Translations under genes and position numbers: made by a program | Shown: positions 27,845 to 35,740 of the stretch, piece after piece | Numbering within the stretch: the first letter of the stretch is position 1 | How the letters are laid out: each line of letters starts with the position of its first letter | NCBI GenBank assembly: GCA_947561585.1 | Contig: CANNZV010000122.1 | Span: forward strand, 642,153-706,152 | Direction of reading: 5' to 3' | Origin: Caprella mutica | Lineage: Eukaryota > Arthropoda > Malacostraca > Amphipoda > Caprellidae | DNA: 64,000 bases | Notes under the pieces: generated by a model | What the model saw: only the letters and a program-made list of their open reading frames with translations | Told to the model about the DNA's origin: nothing | The model's database searches: none

Positions 27845-28492
27845 ATGAAAAAGCATAAGCAATATAAACTAGAGCTAGTTTCCAAGAAAAGGTTTTATTT
27901 TGGAGTTTTTCTTCTATTTATTTTAGCAATTTTTATTGGGCAATTTTCAGCTATTGCTGCTGCTATATTTGCTTTTGTCGCCTATTTTTTAGGTTCCAAT
28001 TTCTACCAACAATTTATCCCTAAATATTTCCTAACCATAAGTTTGACTACAGAAGGTATTTTATTTATTGAAAAACAAAAACTAATAAAATGGTCTGAAC
28101 TAAAATGGTATCGGGAAGATTATTTTAATACCATTTCCAATGATTTAGTTTTAGGAGTAAAAGGAAGTTTTTTCCCAATAAAAATATCGGGAGCTAAGGA
28201 TGGAAAATTTATAGGGAACTGGCATAAAATAAGAAAAGGAACCATCAGAAAAGGACTTGAAAATAATCCAAGATTCAAAAATTACTTTGAATACAAAATA
28301 TGGTATGTGGTAAAATATTTTTTTATTGGGATGTGCTTTTTCCTTCCAATCGGAGGAATCATCAAAGGAATTTTTTGGGCAAAATTTGGGCAGATGATGC
28401 TCTTGTTGGGTGCCATTTTTTCATTTATTTTTATGATAAGCAGCAACCAACAAGACGCAAAAAATGATAGGCGTTATTTAAAAACTCGATGA
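27845..28492 (+). CDS. Membrane protein of unknown function
   Basis: 215 aa from ATG at 27845; an earlier in-frame ATG (27788) overlaps the preceding gene by 46 bp and is less likely. Two hydrophobic hairpins at about 18-55 (FYFGVFLLFILAIFIGQFSA...) and 150-200, separated by a soluble beta-rich part with IKWSELKWYRED that resembles bacterial PH-like membrane proteins. It overlaps the convergent rfbC gene tail to tail by 19 bp. Confidence 0.7.
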   Translation: MKKHKQYKLELVSKKRFYFGVFLLFILAIFIGQFSAIAAAIFAFVAYFLGSNFYQQFIPKYFLTISLTTEGILFIEKQKLIKWSELKWYREDYFNTISNDLVLGVKGSFFPIKISGAKDGKFIGNWHKIRKGTIRKGLENNPRFKNYFEYKIWYVVKYFFIGMCFFLPIGGIIKGIFWAKFGQMMLLLGAIFSFIFMISSNQQDAKNDRRYLKTR

Positions 28493-29022
28493 CCACCAAA
28501 CTTCGGTAAAATCACATCCTTTTCTGAAAGATTTATTTTATCTAATTCTATCTGCCAATCAATTTTCAATTTAGGATCATTGTAAATTAATCCACCTTCA
28601 CTTTCTTTGGAGTAAAAATTATCACATTTATAAAAGAACTCCGCAGTCTCACTCAATACTAAAAATCCATGAGCAAAACCTCTCGGAATGAATAATTGTT
28701 TTTTATTCTCTGCACTTAAAATTATACTAAACCACTCTCCATAAGTTTTGGAATCAGGTCGAATATCCACCGCTACATCCAATACTTTTCCTTCAATCAC
28801 TCTTACTAATTTCGCTTGCGCAAAAGGCGGTACTTGATAATGTAATCCTCTCAATACTCCAAATGTGGAACGAGACTGATTGTCTTGAACAAAGGAACAA
28901 GGTATCCCTGCATCCTTAAAAGTTTTATAATTGTAGCTTTCAAAAAAATATCCTCGGTCATCTCCGAAAACTCTTGGTTCAAATATTTTTAATCCTTCAA
29001 TTGGAGTTTCTACTATTGGCAT
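28474..29022 (-). CDS. rfbC: dTDP-4-dehydrorhamnose 3,5-epimerase
   Basis: 182 aa, full length. Cupin fold with catalytic His61 in VLRGLHYQ, Lys71, and Tyr131 in EFFYKCDNFY; FIPRGFAHGFLVLSE is the family signature. It catalyses the third step of dTDP-L-rhamnose synthesis. The partner genes rfbA, rfbB and rfbD are not in the window, so it is an isolated copy. Its 3' end overlaps the convergent membrane-protein gene. Confidence 0.96.
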   Translation of the reverse strand: MPIVETPIEGLKIFEPRVFGDDRGYFFESYNYKTFKDAGIPCSFVQDNQSRSTFGVLRGLHYQVPPFAQAKLVRVIEGKVLDVAVDIRPDSKTYGEWFSIILSAENKKQLFIPRGFAHGFLVLSETAEFFYKCDNFYSKESEGGLIYNDPKLKIDWQIELDKINLSEKDVILPKFGGHRVFK

Positions 29023-29056
29023 AATTTAATATGATTTGTGTTAATATTATTTCTAC

Positions 29057-29166
29057 AACACAAAAGAAACCAAAGATGGACAAAAGGTTTTTGTACATAG
29101 TTAAGTGAAAGAACTCACCAAACCGTGTGAAAAAATCTTTTGTCCATCTTTGGTTTCTTTTGTGGT
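29057..29166. repeat. Gene-less inverted-repeat element related to the GxxExxY element
   Basis: 110 bp. Arms of about 40 bp share ACAAAAGAAACCAAAGATGG with the partner arm (left 29057 on, right ending 29166) and match the ends of the 30551-31160 element, including the inner GGTGAGT-like word. It ends one base before the der stop codon. It looks like an internal deletion of the larger element. Confidence 0.8.
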
Positions 29167-29167
29167 A

Positions 29168-30469
29168 TTATTTTTCCCTAAAGAATACACTAATCGGTGT
29201 TCCTGTAAATTCAAAATGCTTTCTTAATTGGTTTTCCAAAAAGTTTTTATAACTCGGTTTGATGTATTTTGGATTGTTGCAAAAGAAAGCAAATGCAGGG
29301 TAATAAGTAGGCAATTGGGTGATATACTTAATTTTGATATAAGCACCTCGGTGAGCCGGAGGAGGATTCCGATCAATCACATCCTGCATAATATCATTCA
29401 GCTTAGAAGTTTGGATTTTTCGATTTCGATTTTCGAATACTTGAATTGCTGCATCTAGCGCCTTAGCAATTCTTTGTTTTTCCAAAACAGAAATAAAAAC
29501 AATCGGGACATCATTAAATGGAGCTAATTTATTTTTTAATTCAATCTCCATATCACGAGCAGTATTCGTTTCCTTTTTTATCAAATCCCATTTATTGACT
29601 AGGATTACGATACCTTTATTTCGTTTCATTGCTAAAGTAAAGATGCTCATATCTTGTGCTTCGATTCCTGTTTGGGCATCTACTAACAATAGCGTTACAT
29701 CTGATTCTTCCATTGCTCTCAATGCACGCATAACAGAATAGAACTCTAGATTTTCATGCACTTTAGCTTTCTTACGAATACCCGCAGTATCTATCAAGAA
29801 AAATTCTTTTCCATATTTATTATACTTGGTGTGGATAGAGTCTCGAGTTGTTCCTGCAATATCAGTAACAATATTTCGATCTTCTCCTAACAATGCATTT
29901 ACAAAAGAAGATTTCCCTACATTTGGCTGGCCGATTACTGCAAATTTTGGAATATCAGGATCTAGTGGCTCATCTTCAGTTAATTGTTCTGCCATAGCAT
30001 CCAACAATTCTCCTGAACCACTTCCTGAAAGAGAGGAAAGAAAATAGGTGTTTTCAAATCCCATACTCCAAAACTCATTGGCTTCCAATAATCGATTATG
30101 ATTATCCACTTTATTAACGACAAGGAAGACAGGTTTATCAGTTCGCCGTAGGAGGTTGGCCACCTCTTCATCTAAGTCCGTAATTCCAGTAGTGACATCT
30201 ACCATAAATACAAGAGCAGATGCTTCATCAATTGCAATCTTTACTTGAGATCGAATTGCAGCTTCAAATACATCTTCTGATCCTTGGACAAATCCACCTG
30301 TATCTATGACAGTAAATTTTTTCCCATTCCACTCGCTGATCCCGTATTTACGGTCACGAGTAACTCCACTTGTATCGTCAATAATTGCTTGACGACCACC
30401 GATCAATCGATTGTATAATGTGGATTTTCCTACGTTTGGTCTGCCGACTATGGCAATGATATTTCCCAT
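29168..30469 (-). CDS. der: Ribosome-assembly GTPase Der (EngA)
   Basis: 433 aa from ATG at 30469 (MGNIIAIVGRPNVGKST); a longer open frame to 30568 adds 33 residues without family match. Two G domains in tandem: first P-loop GRPNVGKST, DTGG and NKVD; second GQPNVGKSS, DTAG and NKWD. The C-terminal KH-like domain ends with ITQLPTYYPAFAFFCNNP and SVFFREK. It acts in 50S subunit maturation. It is bracketed by two copies of the GxxExxY-type inverted repeat. A -7-like box (TATTTTTG, minus, 30526-30533) lies 57 bp upstream of the start. Confidence 0.98.
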   Translation of the reverse strand: MGNIIAIVGRPNVGKSTLYNRLIGGRQAIIDDTSGVTRDRKYGISEWNGKKFTVIDTGGFVQGSEDVFEAAIRSQVKIAIDEASALVFMVDVTTGITDLDEEVANLLRRTDKPVFLVVNKVDNHNRLLEANEFWSMGFENTYFLSSLSGSGSGELLDAMAEQLTEDEPLDPDIPKFAVIGQPNVGKSSFVNALLGEDRNIVTDIAGTTRDSIHTKYNKYGKEFFLIDTAGIRKKAKVHENLEFYSVMRALRAMEESDVTLLLVDAQTGIEAQDMSIFTLAMKRNKGIVILVNKWDLIKKETNTARDMEIELKNKLAPFNDVPIVFISVLEKQRIAKALDAAIQVFENRNRKIQTSKLNDIMQDVIDRNPPPAHRGAYIKIKYITQLPTYYPAFAFFCNNPKYIKPSYKNFLENQLRKHFEFTGTPISVFFREK

Positions 30470-30550
30470 AATTTTTTTTAAAAACTTAAAAGCGAAAATT
30501 GCTTTGAAAGTTCCTTGTTTTTTTGCAAAAATAAGAAAATAATGGGTTCC

Positions 30551-31160
30551 GAACCACAAAAGAGACAAAAGATGGACAAAAGGTTTTATTCATATGAGAT
30601 GGTGACTTTTTTTTATGAGAAATAACAATATTCTTTTGAAGGGTGAAATTTTATTAACTCTCTTTTTTATTGCAAAACGTTCACTATGAGAATTACAAAA
30701 ACCTATCTTAAAGATTTGACTTATCAAATCAATGGAGCAGCTATTGAAGTCCACAAAACTCTTGGAATTGGATTATTGGAAAGTGTTTATCATAAATGTT
30801 TAAAACATGAATTGAGTTTAAGAGGGATTAAATATGAATCAGAATATCGAGTATCAATTAACTATAAAGGATTAGATACAAAAGCTGATTTAAGGTGTGA
30901 TTTATTCATTGAAAATATAATAGCTGTAGAATTAAAATCAGTTGACGCCTTCCACCCAGTTTATGATGCACAGTTACTAACTTACATGAATCTCCTAAAT
31001 ATCCCCAAAGGAATTCTCTATAATTTCAATGTCCTAAATCTCTACAGAGACGGGCAAAAAACATTAGTCAACAAATTATTCGAACAACTCCCTGACCGAT
31101 AAATCTCACCATCACATGTGAAAAAATCTTTTGTCCATTCTTTTGTCCCTTTTGTGGTTC
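30551..31160. mobile_element. Inverted-repeat element carrying a GxxExxY gene
   Basis: 610 bp bounded by imperfect inverted repeats of about 58 bp: left 30551-30609, right 31103-31160, both beginning GAACCACAAAAG and containing TGGACAAAAG and ATGGTGA (about 85% alike). The right arm starts at the first base after the enclosed gene's stop. The same arms without the gene occur at 29057-29166. No transposase is present, so movement is inferred from the repeat structure. Confidence 0.65.
30686..31102 (+). CDS. GxxExxY protein, PD-(D/E)XK nuclease-like
   Basis: 138 aa. It carries the name-giving motif G29-L-L-E32-S-V-Y35 and a PD-(D/E)XK-type core: Asp72 in RCDLFIEN, Glu82-Leu-Lys84 in IAVELKSVD, and Gln96 in DAQLLTYMNLL. 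All expected catalytic positions are filled. The biochemical role of GxxExxY proteins is not established; a nuclease fold is the accepted inference. The gene fills the inverted-repeat element exactly from about 75 bp after the left arm to the right arm. Confidence 0.9.
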   Translation: MRITKTYLKDLTYQINGAAIEVHKTLGIGLLESVYHKCLKHELSLRGIKYESEYRVSINYKGLDTKADLRCDLFIENIIAVELKSVDAFHPVYDAQLLTYMNLLNIPKGILYNFNVLNLYRDGQKTLVNKLFEQLPDR

Positions 31161-31204
31161 AGAAAAAATTCATGTATTTTGTACCATCAAAAAAATACAG
31201 AAAA

Positions 31205-32182
31205 ATGAAAAAATTAAACTTCCTCTTCATCTTCTTCACAAGCTGCATTTTCCTTCAAGCCCAAAACGGAATATCAGGTTTTGTCAACATTGCCGACTTT
31301 GAAAATTGGGACAGAGAAGTAACCCTCTACGAAGTCGATATGAGCGGAAAAGAGTTAAAAGTCAAAGATGATGTTTTAGCAAAAGCCACCATTGACGATT
31401 CTGGATATTTTGAATTTAGCGGAATTTTATTTGAAGGACATGATCGATTTTACAAAGTAGAATTAAAAGGAATGGAAGATGTTCGTTTACCTTTTCCCAA
31501 CTATAAAATTTTCATTTTCAACAATACCGATTCTTTATATTTTCATAAAGGAGGACAATTATTTGGTAGCTATACCAATAGTAATTTAGCGGATTTAGAA
31601 TGGCAAAAATTTAATCAATTCAATTCAACTCTCAACTTGAGTGATGATGCTGTTTTTCAAAAAAAATATAAACCTTTCGTAAAAGATTCTTTGGAAATAT
31701 TGATGGTAAAATTAATCAGTATCAAACAACTCAAAGACAAAGAATTACTTGAAAAAGATGTCCGTGAAAATGAAGCATATTATCGAGCATTGTTGGCTGA
31801 TTTTAAATCAAGTGATTTAGATCCACATGATTATGCTTATTTGGAAAATCAAATTACAAAGGTCGAATTAAGTGAAGTCAATTATAAATACCAAACCAGT
31901 TTGCTATGGAATATTGTAGCGGCTTTAGTAATCATTGGATTACTTTTCAGCTATTTTCAACTGAAACAAAAGTCAAAAACTCAACTTCAATTTGTAGCTC
32001 CTCAACTGAGTACTCAAGAACAAAATATTAAAAACCTGATTCTTGAAGGAAAGACAAATAAGGAAATTGCAAGTGAATTATTTATCAGTATCAGTACTGT
32101 AAAAACGCATATTACCAATCTCTATAAAAAATTAGGGGTATCCAATAGAAAAGAAATTTTAGACAAAAAGCCCCGTAAATAG
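31205..32182 (+). CDS. Membrane-anchored LuxR-type regulator
   Basis: 325 aa from ATG at 31205. An upstream in-frame ATG (31118) would translate the right arm of the GxxExxY element, so it is rejected. Signal peptide 1-21 (MKKLNFLFIFFTSCIFLQAQ), a beta-rich sensor region, a membrane segment near 236-256 (LLWNIVAALVIIGLLFSYF), and a GerE HTH at 268-322 (LILEGKTNKEIASELFISIS, STVKTHITNLYKKLGV). It probably reports an outer signal straight to DNA. The outer-membrane barrel gene follows 106 bp later and may be its target or partner. Confidence 0.87.
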   Translation: MKKLNFLFIFFTSCIFLQAQNGISGFVNIADFENWDREVTLYEVDMSGKELKVKDDVLAKATIDDSGYFEFSGILFEGHDRFYKVELKGMEDVRLPFPNYKIFIFNNTDSLYFHKGGQLFGSYTNSNLADLEWQKFNQFNSTLNLSDDAVFQKKYKPFVKDSLEILMVKLISIKQLKDKELLEKDVRENEAYYRALLADFKSSDLDPHDYAYLENQITKVELSEVNYKYQTSLLWNIVAALVIIGLLFSYFQLKQKSKTQLQFVAPQLSTQEQNIKNLILEGKTNKEIASELFISISTVKTHITNLYKKLGVSNRKEILDKKPRK

Positions 32183-32288
32183 TAGATTCATACGGGGACT
32201 AGCACCCTTTTCAGACCTATAAAAAGTGCATTTCCCCTGATTTTAAGATTTATTTGTACTCATAATTATTAATTCCAAAAATGGATTT

Positions 32289-34739
32289 ATGAAGAGTACA
32301 AAACTTAAAATCGTGAAAAATTTAAAATCGATAATCTTACGGTCAGAATTGAAAATTCAGACTGTGAGTTTTCCAATTAACCAATCAAATTATGGTTCAA
32401 AAAGTCATAATTTAAATTCCTTTATTCTACTTCTTTTATTATTCTCGCCTTTAATATTATTCAGTCAAGATCAATTTATTATTTCGGGAAATGTTACTGA
32501 CCAGCAATCCGAACCGCTACTTTTTGGAAATGTGATTGTAAAACATTTAGATAAAAAAGATCCTCTAAAAATCACCTATATTGAAAATGGGCAATTTGAA
32601 TTTGATCCTCTACCTGCTCAAGAATATTTACTTGAAATCAGTTGTTTAGGTTTTGAAAAAATCACAAAAGAAATCGATTTAATCGAAAGTATTCAACTTG
32701 ATTTTTCCATAAAAGAAAGTTCAACTGAACTTGAAGAAATTCAAGTCACCGCAGAACGAGATGCCATCAGTATTAAAAATGGAAACATCAAAATGAATGT
32801 TGCCAATACTGAATTTTCAACTCAACCCACTCCTACCGCATTGCTTTCTATGTTTCCCAAAATTATAGTTAATACTGATGGAAGTGCCGTGAGTGTAATT
32901 GGAAAAGGTACACCTTTGATCTATTTGAATAACCAACGAATATCGATGGATCAACTAAATTCCATTCCTGTAAATAGTATCCAAGACATCGAACTAATCA
33001 ATAACCCCTCGGCAAAATATGAAGCGGAAGGACGTGCTGTGATTTTGGTAAAAAGAAAAAGAGGATATGGCGATGGAATCAAAATTGACCTTTCCGAAAC
33101 TGCTTCTTGGAATCGAAGATTTAATAATTATTCAGGAATCAATGGCTCGATGAAAAAAGGCAAACTAGAATTAAGAACTAATTTTGCTTACAACCAACTT
33201 ACGATTTGGGAAGGATTTGATTCCGCTTATAAAATTGAAAAAAACCAAACTCAAGCAGACAATAGCGGAACCTCTATTGGAGATCGGCCACAATTTATCG
33301 CAGGTGGAGGATTTTATTATCAGATCAATGATGGCGATTATTTCTCTGCCAATGCAAATCTTCGAAGTTTTACCACAACTGGTCCAATCGTATCCAACTC
33401 CAACACTTATGAAAATGGAATGCTAACCAATCACTTTGATTCTCAAGTAAATGAAAAAGGAAATCGTAGTTTTTTCACATCCAACATAAACTATAACAAA
33501 CAACTTACAAAATATAAAGCTAACCTATTTTTTGGATTACAATACTCCAAATACATTCGAGATGTGGATAGTGAAATTACTAATAGTGAAAATAGTGGCC
33601 CTTTCGAAACTATAGAAAATCGGGATCAAGACTTTACTATTAATGCCTATGCTGCGCGAATTGATTTTGAAAAAAAAATCTACAATGGCATTAACTGGGA
33701 AGTTGGAGTAAATTATGCAGGTGCTCAAGCGGAGGCATTTTCATCTTTTACTTCATTGATCCCGATGGGTTTCTCCAATTCATTTTATGATTATACAGAA
33801 AGCAATTTGGCTTTTTATTCTCAATTTTCAGGAGCTATCAAAAAGATGGAATATTCTATTGGAGTTCGATCAGAAGATACATCAGTTGAAGGGGGCTTTC
33901 GATCTGCGGATGATCTTTCGATTGATCTCGATCAATTGATTCCTTTTCCAAAACTAATGTTGAGTGTCCCTTTGGATTCGAATTTAAACCTGACGTTGAA
34001 TTATGCAAAAACGATTCGGCGTCCAAATTATCTCAACTCAAGTTCTATTTCTACTTACATCAGTCCTTTTTTAGAGTACACTCGAAATGTCAATTTGCAA
34101 CCTCGACGAACAAGTGAGTTGACTGCCAATCTTCAATATAAACGTCAATCTTTAGAACTTGGTTATAGTTTTCAAAAAAATCCAACTTTTGTAAGTATCA
34201 TGTTAGATGACACGACTGGGCGATTGACTAGTTCTCCAATTAATGTAGAGCGACAACAGGAGTTTACTATTTCATTTATCAATCCTTTGTTTTATAAAAA
34301 ATGGAGTGCGACTAATTTTATTCGATTTGCTTGGACAAAATTGGAGGATGAATCTGCAGTTTTTCAAGGAGTGACTCCTTCTGCTTATATTTATTCAAGA
34401 CATCAATTTCGCCTTCCAAAAAGGTTTTCACTCGGAGCTACTTTTTGGGCTTTGACAAAAAGAAAAACAGGAATCGCAGAAACTCAAAGTTATTCTAATT
34501 TAGATTTTTTTGTATCCAAAACTTTTAACAATAAACTTACAGCTATGCTAAATTTCAATGATATTTATCGAGGTTTTGAGATTGTTTCTTTGACTGAACT
34601 TAATGGAATTGAAACCAATGAAACGAGATTTTCTGACCGTAAAGCTTTTGTTATTTCGCTAAGATATTCTTTTGGAAAATCTTTTAAATCGAAGTATCGA
34701 AATAAAGATGTGGATGGTAATTTAGATCGGATGAAGTAA
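32289..34739 (+). CDS. TonB-dependent-receptor-like outer-membrane protein
   Basis: 816 aa. A long positively charged N-terminal part (1-43) precedes the signal-like segment (SFILLLLLFSPLILFSQ, 44-60); no internal ATG would place it nearer the start. Then comes a carboxypeptidase-regulatory-like domain (64-150, ISGNVTDQQSEPLLFGNVIV), a plug-like region (IYLNNQRISMDQLNSIPVNS, VKRKRGYGDGI) and a C-terminal barrel ending in an aromatic strand (AFVISLRYSFGKSF). This fits the outer membrane beta-barrel family that lacks a classical TonB box. Substrate unknown. It follows a membrane LuxR regulator. Confidence 0.85.
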   Translation: MKSTKLKIVKNLKSIILRSELKIQTVSFPINQSNYGSKSHNLNSFILLLLLFSPLILFSQDQFIISGNVTDQQSEPLLFGNVIVKHLDKKDPLKITYIENGQFEFDPLPAQEYLLEISCLGFEKITKEIDLIESIQLDFSIKESSTELEEIQVTAERDAISIKNGNIKMNVANTEFSTQPTPTALLSMFPKIIVNTDGSAVSVIGKGTPLIYLNNQRISMDQLNSIPVNSIQDIELINNPSAKYEAEGRAVILVKRKRGYGDGIKIDLSETASWNRRFNNYSGINGSMKKGKLELRTNFAYNQLTIWEGFDSAYKIEKNQTQADNSGTSIGDRPQFIAGGGFYYQINDGDYFSANANLRSFTTTGPIVSNSNTYENGMLTNHFDSQVNEKGNRSFFTSNINYNKQLTKYKANLFFGLQYSKYIRDVDSEITNSENSGPFETIENRDQDFTINAYAARIDFEKKIYNGINWEVGVNYAGAQAEAFSSFTSLIPMGFSNSFYDYTESNLAFYSQFSGAIKKMEYSIGVRSEDTSVEGGFRSADDLSIDLDQLIPFPKLMLSVPLDSNLNLTLNYAKTIRRPNYLNSSSISTYISPFLEYTRNVNLQPRRTSELTANLQYKRQSLELGYSFQKNPTFVSIMLDDTTGRLTSSPINVERQQEFTISFINPLFYKKWSATNFIRFAWTKLEDESAVFQGVTPSAYIYSRHQFRLPKRFSLGATFWALTKRKTGIAETQSYSNLDFFVSKTFNNKLTAMLNFNDIYRGFEIVSLTELNGIETNETRFSDRKAFVISLRYSFGKSFKSKYRNKDVDGNLDRMK

Positions 34740-34751
34740 AAATAATGGTGC

Positions 34752-34813
34752 CTATTCAGCAATCCCCCCTGTGTCACGGTTGGAACCGTGACACAGTAGG
34801 GATTGCTGAATAG
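34752..34813. repeat. REP-like 62-bp palindrome
   Basis: CTATTCAGCAATCCC... folds back on itself over the full 62 bp, with the tip GTCACGGTT / AACCGTGAC and two mismatches. It is far richer in G+C than its surroundings, sits 13 bp after the barrel gene, and lacks a U-run. It may serve as a transcript stabiliser. Confidence 0.85.
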
Positions 34814-34847
34814 ATACAAATAAATCATAGAAAATAATAATTTACCC

Positions 34848-35560
34848 TTATTTCATAACAATCAACTTACGGTAAATGGCTCCTAATGAAGTTTCAATTT
34901 TCAACAAATAAACACCTGACAACCAACTACTTACATCAATACGCTTAGAATCCCCAGCAGCAGCATCTATTTTCATCTTTTCCAAAAGCTCTCCATTCGC
35001 ACTAAATATTTCAAGTGACTGTGGTTGTGTTTTCAATGATTTCCATTCTACTATAAATTGCCTTGAAGCAGGATTTGGGAAAACTTTTAAATCACTACTA
35101 ATTTCAATTTCATCTAAATCAGTCAAGGTAGAAATTGTTGTGACCAAAGTTATTTCACAATTATTGGTGTCCACAATCGTCTCGCTAATCATAGTATCAT
35201 TCTCTATCAAAATTCACCAACTGTCATTGTCGTATCTAAAAATTGAACTGATGGAAAAACATTAAAATGATAGAAATCAAGAAACGTCCTTGCCCCGAAA
35301 TGGATATCGGATCTATCAAAAAAGTGTCACTTAAAGGAATTTGGTTTTGAAAAACATCTCCTTCACAAACTGCTAAATAATTATTGGTAGCAAAGATAGG
35401 TATTCGGATAATTCGCCTCACATTATTGGTAATTATGGGAGCATTAAAATCTTTAACACTATATAAAAAGCTGTATCATTTTCTTCATTTTGAAAATGAA
35501 TTACATATTCCAACTCCCATTCTTTTTCGATAAATCCACCCGCTGTACTTTAGGCTTTGG
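34848..35560 (-). pseudogene. Decayed T9SS-secreted protein gene
   Basis: The 3' part (34848-35210) is an intact frame with a T9SS type A sorting domain (KVFPNPASRQFIVEW, GVYLLKIETSLGAIYRKLIV). Upstream, homologous pieces sit in different frames: FHFN-like/GEF before a frame change near 35212, EGDVFQNQIPLSDTF at about 35350, and EYVIHFQNEENDTAFYIV at about 35480-35540, the last resembling the conserved C-terminal beta domain of large Saprospiria secreted proteins. At least two frameshifts or stops separate them and the 5' part is missing. Nothing coding is seen between 35560 and 35740. Confidence 0.75.
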
Positions 35561-35659
35561 TTTATGATCAAAAAACCTTAGCAAAAATTACTCAAGAAGG
35601 ATTTATCAAGATCAGAATATTGACGACAAAAAAACTTTATCATTAGAGATAATTCTATC

Positions 35660-35667
35660 TATCTTTG
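35660..35667 (+). promoter_or_regulatory. Candidate -7 box for CotH gene
   Basis: TATCTTTG matches TAnnTTTG, 74 bp upstream of the ATG at 35741. No well-spaced -33 TTG is evident. Confidence 0.35.
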
Positions 35668-35740
35668 TTAAAGAAACAAACAACAAAAATAGATATCATT
35701 ACCACACACGTTTAAGAATGTAGGTATAAAAAATAGATTA

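Noticed and set aside
30470..30568. Upstream extension of der
   Set aside because: Der proteins start at the first G domain; the extension has no homology pattern and holds the probable promoter.
31118..31204. Upstream extension of the LuxR-type gene
   Set aside because: The added residues are encoded by the right arm of the GxxExxY element; the signal peptide starts at 31205.
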